From positions 1 through 53,808 of the forward strand of contig JAICYC010000014.1 of assembly GCA_025934395.1 (NCBI GenBank): a stretch of DNA of 53,808 nucleotides, given 5' to 3'. Shown here piece by piece: positions 30,037-38,689 of the stretch (positions are counted from its first letter, which is position 1; each line of letters starts with the position of its first letter). The notes under the pieces are model-generated. The model had not been told where the DNA came from, searched no databases, and worked only from the letters and a program-made list of their open reading frames with translations. This DNA comes from Solirubrobacteraceae bacterium. Its GTDB lineage: Bacteria; Actinomycetota; Thermoleophilia; Solirubrobacterales; Solirubrobacteraceae. A program made the position numbers and the translations under genes.

Positions 30037-33000
30037 CTACTCGCGCGTCGCGGCGGACCCTGCGATCTCGGAGACGGTCTCGCTCGCGTTCTGCGTACCG
30101 CGCCGCGCGGCCAGTGCGGCGAGCTCGGAGCGGTTGCGTATCTCGAGCTTCGCGTAGATGTGCGAGAGGTGCATCTTCACCGTGCCGCGAGCGATGAACA
30201 TCCGCTCGCCCACCTCGGGGTTGGTCAGGCCCTCGGCGACCAGCGCGACGACCTGCTTCTCGGTCGGCGTGAGCGACTCCCACCCGCCCGCCGGGCGCTT
30301 GCGGGTGCCGCGAGCGCGCCGCATCCACGCGAGCGCGTCCTCGAGGCTCAGCGCACCTGCCTCCCGGAACGCCTCGCCGAACGTCTCCTCGCCGAGGGCG
30401 TCGCGTATCCGCTCCGTGAGGGCCTCGATCTCGGCCTGCTCGCAGACCCAACGAGCCCTCCCCAGGCGCTGCCACGCTCGCTCGCCGGCGGCGAGGATAC
30501 GGGCTGCCTCCTCGAAGCTCTCTTCGGCGGCAGCCGCCCCCGCGAGCACGTCGAGCGTGGGCGGCACGACGCCTGCGTACCCGCCCTCCAGCGCTGCATC
30601 CAGCGCCCCGTGCGCGAGCGCGTCGGCGGCGGCGCGGTCGCCGTCCATCAGCGTTGCGCGCGCGAGCAGAACGGTGGCCTCGGCGGCGAGCATGTGGTTC
30701 TCCAAGGGTCCGGTTGCCACCTCGCGGGCTCGTTGCGCCTCCTCGGCGGCGTCGCCGGCCTCGCCGAGGCCGAGCGCCACACGCGCGAGCACGCACGAGG
30801 CGAGCGCCCTTGCGTACGCCATCTCGCTCGCAGCCCACTCGCGCAGACCGGGGCGCGCCTCCTCGAGCTCCCCGATGCTCGCCCGCGCGATCTGCCCCGC
30901 GATGCTCAGCGAAGGCAGCGCCATCCCCGCGCCCGCCGCCACCGAGCGCTCGAGCACCGCACCCACCTCGCGCAGCACCGCTGCGCCTTCGCCGCGTTCG
31001 GCGCGGACCTGGCCGCGACTCCCGTGCGCAACGCCGGAGCTGACCGGCTCGCCGACGCTGTCCGCGACCGCGATCGCGCGCTCGAGGAGCTCGAGTGCCT
31101 CCTCGTAGCGCCCCGCGATCGTCCGCGCCCACGCGATGCCGCCCCAGTGCCACGCGGCGAACTCCGGGTAGCCCGTGCGCTCGATCGTCTCGAGGGCCTC
31201 GTCGAGCATCGCCTCGGCTCCCGTGTCTCCCTGCATCAGCATCGTGTAGCCCACGATCTGCGTCGCGTCGACGAAGCACCACTCGTCTCCGCTCGCGCGC
31301 GCCAGCTCGCGCGCCTGCTCGAGCGGCTCGCGCGCCCCGGCAGGATCCGGGAAGGACTGCAGGGTGCCGAGCACATCCAGCGCCCGCGCCGCCGTCGAGT
31401 CGTCTCCAAGCGTTCGAGCGAGCGCGAGGGCCTCGCCCTCGACGGCCACCGCCTCCTCGTAGAGACCGCCGTAGGTGAGCAGGTAGCCGTGTGCCCACAG
31501 CGTCCGCGCGCGGAGCCGCTCGGCGTCGTCGGGGGCGGCCGCCAGCGCGCGCCGGTAGGCGGCGTCGGCCATCGCGAACCGACCGCGCAGCTTCCACCAG
31601 ACGGTGAGCGCGACGCACATCCGCAGCGCCTTTGCCCCGTCGCCGAGGATCGCGTGGTCGAAGGCGCTCGCCATGTTCGCGTGCTCGACGTCGAGCACGT
31701 CCAGCCACGCGTGCTGTCCCGCCGCCTCCAGGCGCGGCGCGATCCGCTCGGCGCGCGCAAGGTAGGCGTCGCGATGGCGCTCGCGCATCGGGTCGGCCTC
31801 GCCCGCGTCCGCGAGCCGGTCGAGCGCGTACTGACGAACCGTCTCCAGCAGCCGGTAGCGCGCGCTCGAGTCGCGTTCCTCGGCGATCACGAGCGACTTG
31901 TCGACCAACGACACCAGCAGGTCGAGGATCGCGAGGCGATCGAGCCCCTCGCCGCAGCAGACCTCCTCCACCGCGTCGAGCGTCCACCCGCCCGCGAAGA
32001 CCGCGAGGCGCCGGAACAGGAGCCGCTCCTGCTCGCCGAGCAGCGCGTGACTCCAGTCGACGGACGCGCGGAGCGTCTGCTGACGCGGCATCGCCGAGGT
32101 CGCGCCGCCGGTCAGCAGGCGAAAGCGGTCGCCCAGGCCCTCCAGGATCTGGTCGACGCCGAGCACGCGGACGCGCGCGGCGGCCAGCTCGATCGCGAGC
32201 GGGATGCCATCGAGGTCGTGGCAGATCTGGGCGATCGCGGGGGCGTTGCTCTCGTCGACAGCGAAGTTCGGCCGCACCTTGTGCGCGCGCTCGATGAACA
32301 GCCTGACGGCGTCGGACTGGGCGACCGCGGCGACCGGCTCGGTTTGGCGCTCGGTCGGAAGCGACAGGGAGGGCACGCGCCAGTCGGTCTCGCCCGCCAC
32401 GCCCAGCGGCGCACGGCTCGTCGCCAGCACGCTTGCCCCGGGACACCGCCTGAGGAGCTCCTCGGCCGCGCTCCTGCACGCGGGCAGCAGATGCTCGCAG
32501 TTGTCCAGCACGATCAGGGCGTGGCCGGCTCCCAGATGCGATACCACCGCCTCGAGCGAGGACTGTCCGGGCAACGGCATCACGCCCACCGCGGCGCCGA
32601 TCTCGGGCCCCACCGCGTGCTCGTCGGCGAGCGGGGCGAGCTCCACCCACCAGACGCCGTCGCGGAAGCGCTCGACCGCGTCCGCCGCCGCCTGCGCGGC
32701 GAGCCGGGTCTTGCCGCAGCCGCCCGCCCCCGTGAGCGTGAGCATGCGGGTGTCCGCCATCGCGCCGCCCACTTCCGCGAGCTCCCGCTCGCGCCCGATG
32801 AAGCTGGTGAGATGGTCGGGGAGGTTGTTGGGCAGCGCATCGAGCGAGCGCAGGGGTGCCGAGCCGGGCGGGAGGTCGGGGTGGCTGAGGGCGAAGATGT
32901 GCTCGGGCCGTCCGAGGTCGCGCAGGCGATGGACGCCCGCGTCGTGGAGGACCGCGCCCTCGGGCAGCCGGTCGACGACGAGGTCGTGCACGCCGCGGGA

Positions 33001-33492
33001 GAGCAGCGTCTGGCCGCCGTTGGCGATCGCGCGGATCCGGGCGCAGCGGCTGAGCGCGATCCCGAAGTAGTTGCCCTCGTCGCGCAACTGCGCCTCGGCG
33101 GTGTGGAGCGCGATCCGCACGCGCAGCTCGATCCCGCCGGGCCAGGAGCGCGCGGCGAGCGCGCGCTGCGCCTCCAGGGCAGCGCGCACCGCGTCGGTGG
33201 CCCGCGCGAAGGCGGCAACCACGCTGTCGCCCTCGCCCTGTTCGACCGGCCGGACGCCGCCGTGGCTTCCGACCGCCTCGCAGAGCAGCGCGTAGTGCTC
33301 GGAGACGGCTTGCGCCATCTCCTGGGGGTGCGCCTCCCACAGCCGCGTCGATCCCTCGATGTCGGTCAGCAGGAACGTGACCGTCCCCGCGGGGAGCGTG
33401 AACGCCGCGCCGCTGCTGTCGGCGATGCCCTGCAATCCGTCCCTCCAGACGATCGGCCGGCCGATCGCCAGCCCGTCGGGAAAGTCTTTCAT
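30037..33492 (-). CDS. Large regulator: class III cyclase domain, AAA/NB-ARC-like ATPase, TPR region, LuxR HTH
   Basis: 1151 residues from ATG 33492, overlapping the stop of the membrane-protein gene (ATGA). Domains: class III nucleotide cyclase homology (about 36-205) with both metal Asp (D44 in LLTDIEGST, D89 in EQGEGDSVV), but Ser at the Asn of the usual NxxxR pair (GIALSRCAR, S148/R152); P-loop ATPase (about 228-560) with LTGAGGCGKTRLA, ALIVLDNCEHL and DLDGIPLAIELAAAR; helical TPR-like region (about 600-1060); C-terminal HTH (SLTPTEKQVVALVAEGLTN...TVKMHLSHIYAKL). It probably senses a ligand through the TPR/ATPase part and activates transcription. The cyclase domain may be weak or only regulatory. 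The target is unknown; the coupled membrane protein is the best candidate partner. Confidence 0.92.
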   Translation of the reverse strand: MKDFPDGLAIGRPIVWRDGLQGIADSSGAAFTLPAGTVTFLLTDIEGSTRLWEAHPQEMAQAVSEHYALLCEAVGSHGGVRPVEQGEGDSVVAAFARATDAVRAALEAQRALAARSWPGGIELRVRIALHTAEAQLRDEGNYFGIALSRCARIRAIANGGQTLLSRGVHDLVVDRLPEGAVLHDAGVHRLRDLGRPEHIFALSHPDLPPGSAPLRSLDALPNNLPDHLTSFIGRERELAEVGGAMADTRMLTLTGAGGCGKTRLAAQAAADAVERFRDGVWWVELAPLADEHAVGPEIGAAVGVMPLPGQSSLEAVVSHLGAGHALIVLDNCEHLLPACRSAAEELLRRCPGASVLATSRAPLGVAGETDWRVPSLSLPTERQTEPVAAVAQSDAVRLFIERAHKVRPNFAVDESNAPAIAQICHDLDGIPLAIELAAARVRVLGVDQILEGLGDRFRLLTGGATSAMPRQQTLRASVDWSHALLGEQERLLFRRLAVFAGGWTLDAVEEVCCGEGLDRLAILDLLVSLVDKSLVIAEERDSSARYRLLETVRQYALDRLADAGEADPMRERHRDAYLARAERIAPRLEAAGQHAWLDVLDVEHANMASAFDHAILGDGAKALRMCVALTVWWKLRGRFAMADAAYRRALAAAPDDAERLRARTLWAHGYLLTYGGLYEEAVAVEGEALALARTLGDDSTAARALDVLGTLQSFPDPAGAREPLEQARELARASGDEWCFVDATQIVGYTMLMQGDTGAEAMLDEALETIERTGYPEFAAWHWGGIAWARTIAGRYEEALELLERAIAVADSVGEPVSSGVAHGSRGQVRAERGEGAAVLREVGAVLERSVAAGAGMALPSLSIAGQIARASIGELEEARPGLREWAASEMAYARALASCVLARVALGLGEAGDAAEEAQRAREVATGPLENHMLAAEATVLLARATLMDGDRAAADALAHGALDAALEGGYAGVVPPTLDVLAGAAAAEESFEEAARILAAGERAWQRLGRARWVCEQAEIEALTERIRDALGEETFGEAFREAGALSLEDALAWMRRARGTRKRPAGGWESLTPTEKQVVALVAEGLTNPEVGERMFIARGTVKMHLSHIYAKLEIRNRSELAALAARRGTQNASETVSEIAGSAATRE

Positions 33493-34193
33493 GACACGGC
33501 CCTCGCGCGGGGGTCGTGTGCGAGCTGCGCGCGCACCCCGACGCCGCGCAGCAGCGAGCCCGCGATGCAGCCCATCCAGACCGCGAAGGCGGGCGGTGCG
33601 GCGAGCGCGATCCCGCTCGGCGAGAGCGCGCCGCTGCGCGCGAAGCTCACGGCCGTGATCGCGTGCAGCACGGCTGTGATCACGCCGACCGCGAGCAGCA
33701 CGGGCCCCAGGCGGCCGGCCTCTCGGAGCGCCACCAGCAGCGCCAGGACACACGCCACCGTCGGCCACGCCGACGCGCTGGTGGCGAGCCCCAGGCCCTG
33801 CGAGAGCGTCCTCGCGAGCTCAGGCCCCGCGGCCGGGCTCGTGTAGGCCGCGATCAGCCCGAACACCAGGGCGACGCCGATCAGCGCGGACTCGACCGCC
33901 GCCGCGACGAGCGCCACCGTCGCGGCATGCCCGCCGCGGTCGTGGAGCAGGCGCCGCAGGTTCACGAACACCACCGGCATCAGCAGGCAGTACGCAACGC
34001 CGTTCAGCACGAGGGCCGCGATCAGCCCCCCGCGGTGCTCGATCAGGAAGCTCGCGAAGCGCTGCGCCGAAGCGTCGCTCGCCGGGAAGCTGGAGAGCGC
34101 GCCGACGGGCACGCTGATCGCGTAGAGGGCCGTAACCGCGAAGGCAGCTGCGGCGGTGAGGCTTGTGATGCGCTTGTCGGTCTGGTCGGACAC
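33489..34193 (-). CDS. Integral membrane protein of unknown function, coupled to the cyclase-LuxR regulator
   Basis: 234 residues from the GTG at 34193, with AAGGAGG 6 nt upstream, one of the strongest ribosome sites in the window. Six hydrophobic segments are likely (about 12-32, 55-78, 91-116, 138-158, 163-183, 193-213), joined by short basic loops. The pattern resembles the DUF4386-like six-helix proteins, but I am not sure of the family. No catalytic motif is seen. Its stop codon overlaps the start of the 1151-residue regulator, so it may signal to or be controlled with that protein. Confidence 0.8.
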   Translation of the reverse strand: MSDQTDKRITSLTAAAAFAVTALYAISVPVGALSSFPASDASAQRFASFLIEHRGGLIAALVLNGVAYCLLMPVVFVNLRRLLHDRGGHAATVALVAAAVESALIGVALVFGLIAAYTSPAAGPELARTLSQGLGLATSASAWPTVACVLALLVALREAGRLGPVLLAVGVITAVLHAITAVSFARSGALSPSGIALAAPPAFAVWMGCIAGSLLRGVGVRAQLAHDPRARAVS

Positions 34194-34199
34194 CGGACA

Positions 34200-34206
34200 C
34201 CTCCTT
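34200..34206 (-). promoter_or_regulatory. Strong Shine-Dalgarno (AAGGAGG)
   Basis: It lies 6 nt before the GTG at 34193 on the minus strand and fixes that start. Its near-perfect match to the anti-SD contrasts with the many genes here that have none. Confidence 0.65.
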
Positions 34207-34272
34207 CTCGTGTGCGCCGGCCCTGATGGCGGGCGCGAACGGAAGCTAGGCGACGGTGGCGGCGACTACTAC

Positions 34273-34284
34273 TGCCACATGGCA
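34273..34284. promoter_or_regulatory. Palindrome TGCCA-CA-TGGCA with adjacent TATAT, possible operator/promoter
   Basis: A perfect 5+5 bp dyad with a 2-bp centre, followed by TATAT (34284-34288) in an otherwise GC-rich 142-bp gap upstream of the membrane-protein/regulator operon. A dimeric repressor or the operon's own regulator could bind here. The spacing of about 80 bp to the start codon fits a promoter-proximal site. Confidence 0.35.
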
Positions 34285-34335
34285 TATATCGGGCTCGGCG
34301 CTGGCCAGATCGGCCGCGCCGAGCTCACTCAGAGC

Positions 34336-35193
34336 TCACTCGAACTCGGGCGCGCGCCAGCCGGGCATCACGTCGGGCAGGCCGTCGCTGACCCTGTCCG
34401 GGAAGCTCGCCGGCCGCTTCTGCAGGAACGCGGTGACACCCTCGATCGCGTCGGCGGACTGCCCGCGCGCCACCATCCCCCGCGAGTCGGCGCGGTGGGC
34501 CATCATCGGATGGTCCTCGCCGAGCATCCTCCACATCAGCTGGCGGGCGAGCGCGACCGAGACGGGCGCCGTGTTATCCGCGATCTCCAGCGCGAGGGCG
34601 CGCGCGGCACCGAGCAGCTCGTCCTTGGGGTGAAGGCTGCGGATCAGCCCGCCTTCGAGCCCCTCCTGCGCGCTGAACACCCGGCCCGTGCTGACCCACT
34701 CCATCGCGCGGCTGATCCCGACCACGCGCGGAAGGAACCAGCTCGAGCACGCCTCGGGGATGATCCCGCGGCGCGCGAACACGAACCCGATGCGCGCATC
34801 GTCGGCCGCGAGACGAACGTCCATCGGCAGCGTCATCGTCGCGCCCACGCCCACCGCGGGGCCGTTGATCGCGGCGATCACCGGCTTCTTCGATTCGAAG
34901 ATCCGCAGCGTGAATTCGCCGCCGTTGTCGCGCCCCGCGCCGCCGGCGACGTCGCGCTTGCGGTAGTCGAACGTGTCGCCCCCGCCGGAGAGGTCCGCGC
35001 CCGCGCAGAAGCCACGGCCGGCACCGGTGACGATGATCGCGCGCACGTCGTCGTCGGCGTCGGCGATGTCGAATGCGGCCCGCAACTCGTGGCCCATCTG
35101 CGCGGTCCAGGCGTTCAGCCGGTCGGGGCGGTTCAGCGTGATCGTGAGGACGCCCTCGGAGGTGTCGGTGAGGATCTGCTCGAAATCGGTCAT
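34336..35193 (-). CDS. Enoyl-CoA hydratase/isomerase family protein
   Basis: 285 residues from ATG 35193. It is a crotonase-fold enzyme: LNRPDRLNAWTAQM, the oxyanion-hole sequence GRGFCAGADLSGGGD, a second oxyanion segment AAINGPAVGVGATMTLPMD, and RRGIIPEACSSWFLPRVVG with the Glu at the position of one catalytic acid. The C-terminal FLQKRPASFPDRVS segment is typical. The CoA-ester substrate is unknown; hydration or isomerisation in beta-oxidation or a related route is likely. It lies 49 nt downstream of the PfkB gene on the same strand. Confidence 0.92.
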   Translation of the reverse strand: MTDFEQILTDTSEGVLTITLNRPDRLNAWTAQMGHELRAAFDIADADDDVRAIIVTGAGRGFCAGADLSGGGDTFDYRKRDVAGGAGRDNGGEFTLRIFESKKPVIAAINGPAVGVGATMTLPMDVRLAADDARIGFVFARRGIIPEACSSWFLPRVVGISRAMEWVSTGRVFSAQEGLEGGLIRSLHPKDELLGAARALALEIADNTAPVSVALARQLMWRMLGEDHPMMAHRADSRGMVARGQSADAIEGVTAFLQKRPASFPDRVSDGLPDVMPGWRAPEFE

Positions 35194-35242
35194 GGGGCGC
35201 GCATCCTTTCAGTTTGCGAGCGTTCGCCGCCGCGCGGGAGGA

Positions 35243-36067
35243 TCAGATCCGGCCGTATGGCCCCGACAGCGCGAGGCAGTCCGCTGCGGCGCGCGCGGCG
35301 AGCTCGAGCGCGCGATCGAGCCCGAGACCGGCGGCGAGCGCATAGGTGACGCCCGCGGCGAACGTGTCGCCGCAGCCGTAGGCGTCGACGGGCTCACCGC
35401 GCAGGGGCGCCGCGGCCCAGCGACCCTCGCTCCCGTCGCGCCGCCGCCAGTGCCCGCCGGCGGCGCCCTCGGTGAACCGCACGAGCTCGGCGACCGACTC
35501 GACCTGCGCGGCGGCGGCGAGCTCGAGCGGGTCGTTCGCGCTCAGGACGAGCGCGTCGAGCGCGACACCGTGGCCGAGCGAGCCGCGCGCGCGGGGGCTG
35601 GCGACGAGCACGCGGCTCACCTCGCGCGCGCGCCGCAGCGCGCCGGCGTCGCCGGCGGTGAAGTACGTCCCGTCCAGCGCGTCGAGCCCGTCCCAGGCCC
35701 CGGAGGTGGCGACCGGGTCCAGGCGCTCGCCGAACGTCGTGATCGCGCGCTCGCCGGAGGCGTCGATCAGCGTGACCGCGCGCCGCGTCGCCGGCGGCTC
35801 GCCGGGGTCGCTTCCGGCCGCCGGTGCCAGGCGCACGTCGACGCCGAGCGCGGCGAGGCGCGCGAGCGTCAGGCGCGCGTGCTCGTCGGAGCCGAGCGCG
35901 GTGACGAGCGTGGCCGCGCCCGCGAGGCGCGCGAGCGCGACCGCCGCAACGGCGCCGCCGCCGGCGGGCTCCTCGAAGGCGTCGCGCGCATGCTCGACCG
36001 CGCCGGCGCGGGGGAGTTCCTGCACGCGCCCGAACTGCACCCACTCGACGTGGCCCACCACGGCCAT
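35243..36067 (-). CDS. PfkB-family carbohydrate kinase
   Basis: 274 residues from ATG 36067 (MAVVGHVEWVQFG); ATG 36073 or an upstream GTG would add a few residues. Ribokinase-fold signs: GGGAVAAVALARLAG (the family GG motif), ALGSDEHARLTLARLAALGVD, and the catalytic DAYGCGDTFAAGVTYAL, where DxxGxGD carries the base Asp and anion hole. The protein is slightly short for the family. It would phosphorylate a sugar, a nucleoside or a related alcohol; the substrate is not readable. It diverges from the thioesterase gene with 71 nt between starts. Confidence 0.88.
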   Translation of the reverse strand: MAVVGHVEWVQFGRVQELPRAGAVEHARDAFEEPAGGGAVAAVALARLAGAATLVTALGSDEHARLTLARLAALGVDVRLAPAAGSDPGEPPATRRAVTLIDASGERAITTFGERLDPVATSGAWDGLDALDGTYFTAGDAGALRRAREVSRVLVASPRARGSLGHGVALDALVLSANDPLELAAAAQVESVAELVRFTEGAAGGHWRRRDGSEGRWAAAPLRGEPVDAYGCGDTFAAGVTYALAAGLGLDRALELAARAAADCLALSGPYGRI

Positions 36068-36138
36068 CTGCATCTCGCCGGCCGGCACGCGCGCAAGTCT
36101 CACACACGCCAACGCGCGCGAACGTGGAAGATGTGCGC

Positions 36139-36552
36139 ATGAGCGCCCCGGCCACCCCCGAGCAGATCCGGGACACGATGCCCTTCGCGGCGCTGATCGG
36201 CGCCGAGCTGACGGAGGTCACGCCCGAGCTCGTGGTGAGCCGCATGGAGTGGGCGCCCGAGCGCTGCACCGCCGGCGGCCTGCTGCACGGGGGCGCGCTG
36301 ATGGCGCTCGCGGACGGCAGCGGGGGCGTGCTCGCCTTCCTCAACCTCCCCGAGGGCGCGGTCGGGACCGCGACGATCGAGTCCAAGACGAACTTCATGC
36401 GGGGGGTCACCGAGGGCGGTGTGACAGCTTCCACGCGAGCGCTGCACAAGGGGCGCACCACGATCGTGATCGAGACCGAGATCGTTCGCGACGACGGCAA
36501 GCTCGTGGCGAAGGTGACCCAGACCCAGGCGTTCCACTACCCGCGGGCGTGA
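36139..36552 (+). CDS. PaaI-type hotdog-fold thioesterase
   Basis: 137 residues from ATG 36139 (MSAPATPEQIRDTMPF); a GTG at 36124 would add five. The hotdog motif GGLLHGGALMALADGSGG contains the conserved HGG and the catalytic acid of PaaI/YbgC-like acyl-CoA thioesterases, and ESKTNFMRGV is the usual following strand. It would hydrolyse an aryl- or acyl-CoA. It stands directly before the crotonase-SDR-cupin-DUF2855 operon with an 89-nt gap that holds a likely promoter. Confidence 0.88.
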   Translation: MSAPATPEQIRDTMPFAALIGAELTEVTPELVVSRMEWAPERCTAGGLLHGGALMALADGSGGVLAFLNLPEGAVGTATIESKTNFMRGVTEGGVTASTRALHKGRTTIVIETEIVRDDGKLVAKVTQTQAFHYPRA

Positions 36553-36628
36553 CGCGCTGCGCCGTGCGGGCGCCGGGAGCCGCGAGCGCTCTCCCGCCGA
36601 CGGCGTGACGCCGCGAGCGGAGCAGGCC

Positions 36629-36634
36629 TAGGAT
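36629..36634 (+). promoter_or_regulatory. -10 hexamer (TAGGAT), leaderless arrangement
   Basis: TAGGAT is a good actinobacterial -10 match and ends 7 nt before the ATG at 36642. No Shine-Dalgarno is present, so the operon transcript probably begins at the start codon. Confidence 0.5.
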
Positions 36635-36641
36635 CCCCGCG

Positions 36642-37445
36642 ATGGGAGACGTGCTGCTCGCCGAGGACCCTGCGCCGCACGTCCGGCTGCTCACGCTCAA
36701 CCGGCCCGAGCAGCTGAACGCGATGACCTCGGAGCTGTGCGAGGCGCTGCACGAGGAGCTGCGGCGCACCACCGCCGAGCGCTCCTGCCGCGCGGTGGTG
36801 CTGACCGGGGCGGGGCGCGGCTTCTGCGCGGGCCTCGACCTGCACGGCTACGGCACGGCGCCGGAGAACGAGGGCAGCGACGAGCCGCGCGACCGGCTCG
36901 CCAACCAGCAGCACATGTCCACCCTGATCCTCGCGCTGCGCGCGCTGCCGCAGCCGGTGATCGCAGCGATCAACGGGCCCGCTGCGGGCTTCGGACTGTC
37001 GCTCGCGCTCGGCTGCGACATCCGCTACGCGGCTCGCGAGGCCGTCTTCCGCGCGGCGTTCGTCAACATCGGCGTGTCCAACTGCGACATGGGCACGAGC
37101 TGGCTGCTCCCCCGCCTGATCGGCGCGTCGCGCTCGCACGAGCTGATGCTCACCGGTCGGCGCATGGACGCCGAGGAGGCACTGCGCGCGGGCCTCGTCG
37201 CGGACGTGTGCGACGGCGCGGCGCTGCGCGAGCGCGCCCTGGAGGCGGCGGAGCAGATCGCCTCGCTGGCGCCGTGGGGCGTGCGCCTCACCAAGCGCGG
37301 TATCTGGAGCGCGCTCGAGATCCCGTCCGAGCAGGCAGCGGTCGAGTACGAGGACCGCCAGCAGATCATGGCCACGTTCGGCCGCGCGGTGCCGGAGGCG
37401 GTCGAGGCGTTCCTGGACAAGCGCCCGGCGGAGTTCGCGGACTGA
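36642..37445 (+). CDS. Enoyl-CoA hydratase/isomerase family protein (operon gene 1)
   Basis: 267 residues. Crotonase signatures: LNRPEQLNAMTSELCE, GAGRGFCAGLDLHGYG, AINGPAAGFGLSLALGCD, and NIGVSNCDMGTSWLLPRLIG. In that last loop Asp (CDMG) stands where mitochondrial hydratases have a catalytic Glu, a form frequent in mycobacterial EchA paralogues of uncertain reaction. The C-terminus is ...FLDKRPAEFAD. The stop overlaps the ATG of the next gene (TGATG), so translation is coupled. Confidence 0.92.
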   Translation: MGDVLLAEDPAPHVRLLTLNRPEQLNAMTSELCEALHEELRRTTAERSCRAVVLTGAGRGFCAGLDLHGYGTAPENEGSDEPRDRLANQQHMSTLILALRALPQPVIAAINGPAAGFGLSLALGCDIRYAAREAVFRAAFVNIGVSNCDMGTSWLLPRLIGASRSHELMLTGRRMDAEEALRAGLVADVCDGAALRERALEAAEQIASLAPWGVRLTKRGIWSALEIPSEQAAVEYEDRQQIMATFGRAVPEAVEAFLDKRPAEFAD

Positions 37446-38221
37446 TGGCGGACATCTTCGACGTCGGCGGCAAGACGGCGCTCGTCACCGGAGGCTCGCG
37501 CGGGATCGGCCTGATGATCGCGCGCGGCCTGCTGCAGGCGGGCGCGCGGGTGATCGTCTCCTCGCGCAAGACGGCCGATGTCGAGCAGGCGGCCGCGCAG
37601 CTGGCGGAGATCGGCGACTGCGTGGCGATCCCGGCCGACGTGTCGAGCCTCGAGGGCGCCGCGGCGCTCGCGGCGGCAACCGCGGAGCGCTTCCCCGCGC
37701 TCGACCTGCTCGTCAACAACGCGGGCGCGACCTGGGGTGCGCCCCTGGAGGACTTCCCCGCGAGCGGCTGGGATCGCGTGGCGCACACGAACGTGGAGGG
37801 CGTGTTCCACCTCACGGTCGGGCTGCTCGCGCCGCTGCGCGCGGCCGCGAGCGCCGAGGACCCCGCGCGCGTGATCAACATCGGCTCGATCGACGGGATG
37901 CGCGTGCCGTCGATGGAGAACTACAGCTACAGCGCGAGCAAGGCTGCGGTGCACATGCTCACGCGCCACCTTGCCAAGCGCCTGGCGCCGGAGCACATCA
38001 CGGTGAACGCGATCGCACCGGGACCGTTCGAGAGCAAGATGATGGCGTTTGCGCTGCAGGACCCGGCCACGCGCAGCGCGATCGAGCAGTCGGTGCCGCT
38101 CGGCCGCATCGGCCGCGCTGACGACGTCGCCGGGCTGGTCCGGTTCCTCGCCTCCCGTGCGGGCTCCTACGTGACGGGCGAGGTAATCGCGCTCGACGGC
38201 GGGATCACGGGCTGCGGCTGA
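37445..38221 (+). CDS. Short-chain dehydrogenase/reductase (operon gene 2)
   Basis: 258 residues. Classical SDR of the FabG/gluconate-dehydrogenase type: TGGSRGIG cofactor site, LLVNNAGATWGAP, Ser in NIGSIDGMRV, YSYSASKAA (Tyr-x-x-x-Lys) and the C-terminal TGEVIALDGGITG. VSSRKTADVE suggests NADP. The start overlaps the crotonase stop and its own stop overlaps the cupin start, both as TGATG. Oxidation of a 3-hydroxyacyl-CoA made by the crotonase is the obvious reading, but the SDR could also act as a reductase. Confidence 0.92.
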   Translation: MADIFDVGGKTALVTGGSRGIGLMIARGLLQAGARVIVSSRKTADVEQAAAQLAEIGDCVAIPADVSSLEGAAALAAATAERFPALDLLVNNAGATWGAPLEDFPASGWDRVAHTNVEGVFHLTVGLLAPLRAAASAEDPARVINIGSIDGMRVPSMENYSYSASKAAVHMLTRHLAKRLAPEHITVNAIAPGPFESKMMAFALQDPATRSAIEQSVPLGRIGRADDVAGLVRFLASRAGSYVTGEVIALDGGITGCG

Positions 38222-38688
38222 TGCGCACGGCGAACGTGTTCGACGACGAGTGTGCGCTCGATGGCGGCGAGCCGCCCGGCTACGGCACGGGCGCCGCGCG
38301 CGTGAGCGCTGCGATCGGCGACGGCGGGCTCGCTGTGAAGGTGTTCGAGGTCCCGCCGGGGCAGAGCGTGTGCCCCTACCACTACGAGTACGAGGAGGAG
38401 TGGCTGCTCGCGCTCGACGGGCCGCTGGCGGTGCGCACGCCCGCGGGCACCGACACACTCCAGCGCGGGGGAATCGTGTGCTTCCCCGCCGGCCCCGCGG
38501 GCGCCCACAAGGTGACCAACGAGGGCGAGCGCACGGTGCGTGCGCTGATGTTCTCGAGCGCCCGGGAGCCCGCGGTGGCGGTCTACCCCGACAGCGGCAA
38601 GCTCGGCGTGTGGCCGGGCAACCCCGAGGACCAGTCGATGTTCCGCCGCTCCGACGGCGGCGTGGACTACTGGGAGGGCGAGTCCTAG
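38221..38688 (+). CDS. Cupin-domain protein (operon gene 3)
   Basis: 155 residues. A single cupin barrel: motif 1 is GQSVCPYHYEYEEEWLLALDG, in which the usual HxH reads H-Y-E (His about 54), followed by an acidic run. Motif 2 is GGIVCFPAGPAGAHKVTN, with G, P, G, H and N at canonical spacing. One metal His is therefore replaced by Glu, still a possible ligand. The C-terminal part (KLGVWPGNPEDQSMFRR) resembles sugar-isomerase-like cupins. The function is unknown; position and coupling tie it to the crotonase/SDR unit. Confidence 0.85.
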   Translation: MRTANVFDDECALDGGEPPGYGTGAARVSAAIGDGGLAVKVFEVPPGQSVCPYHYEYEEEWLLALDGPLAVRTPAGTDTLQRGGIVCFPAGPAGAHKVTNEGERTVRALMFSSAREPAVAVYPDSGKLGVWPGNPEDQSMFRRSDGGVDYWEGES

Positions 38689-38689
38689 C

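Noticed and set aside
26561-33340. Minus-strand open frame of 2259 codons across ku, ligD and the LuxR regulator
   Set aside because: It is antisense to two unmistakable genes (Ku, LigD) and in a different frame of the regulator gene. Its product is an Arg/Gly/Ala/His-rich chain without motifs. Long stop-free shadows are expected at this GC content.
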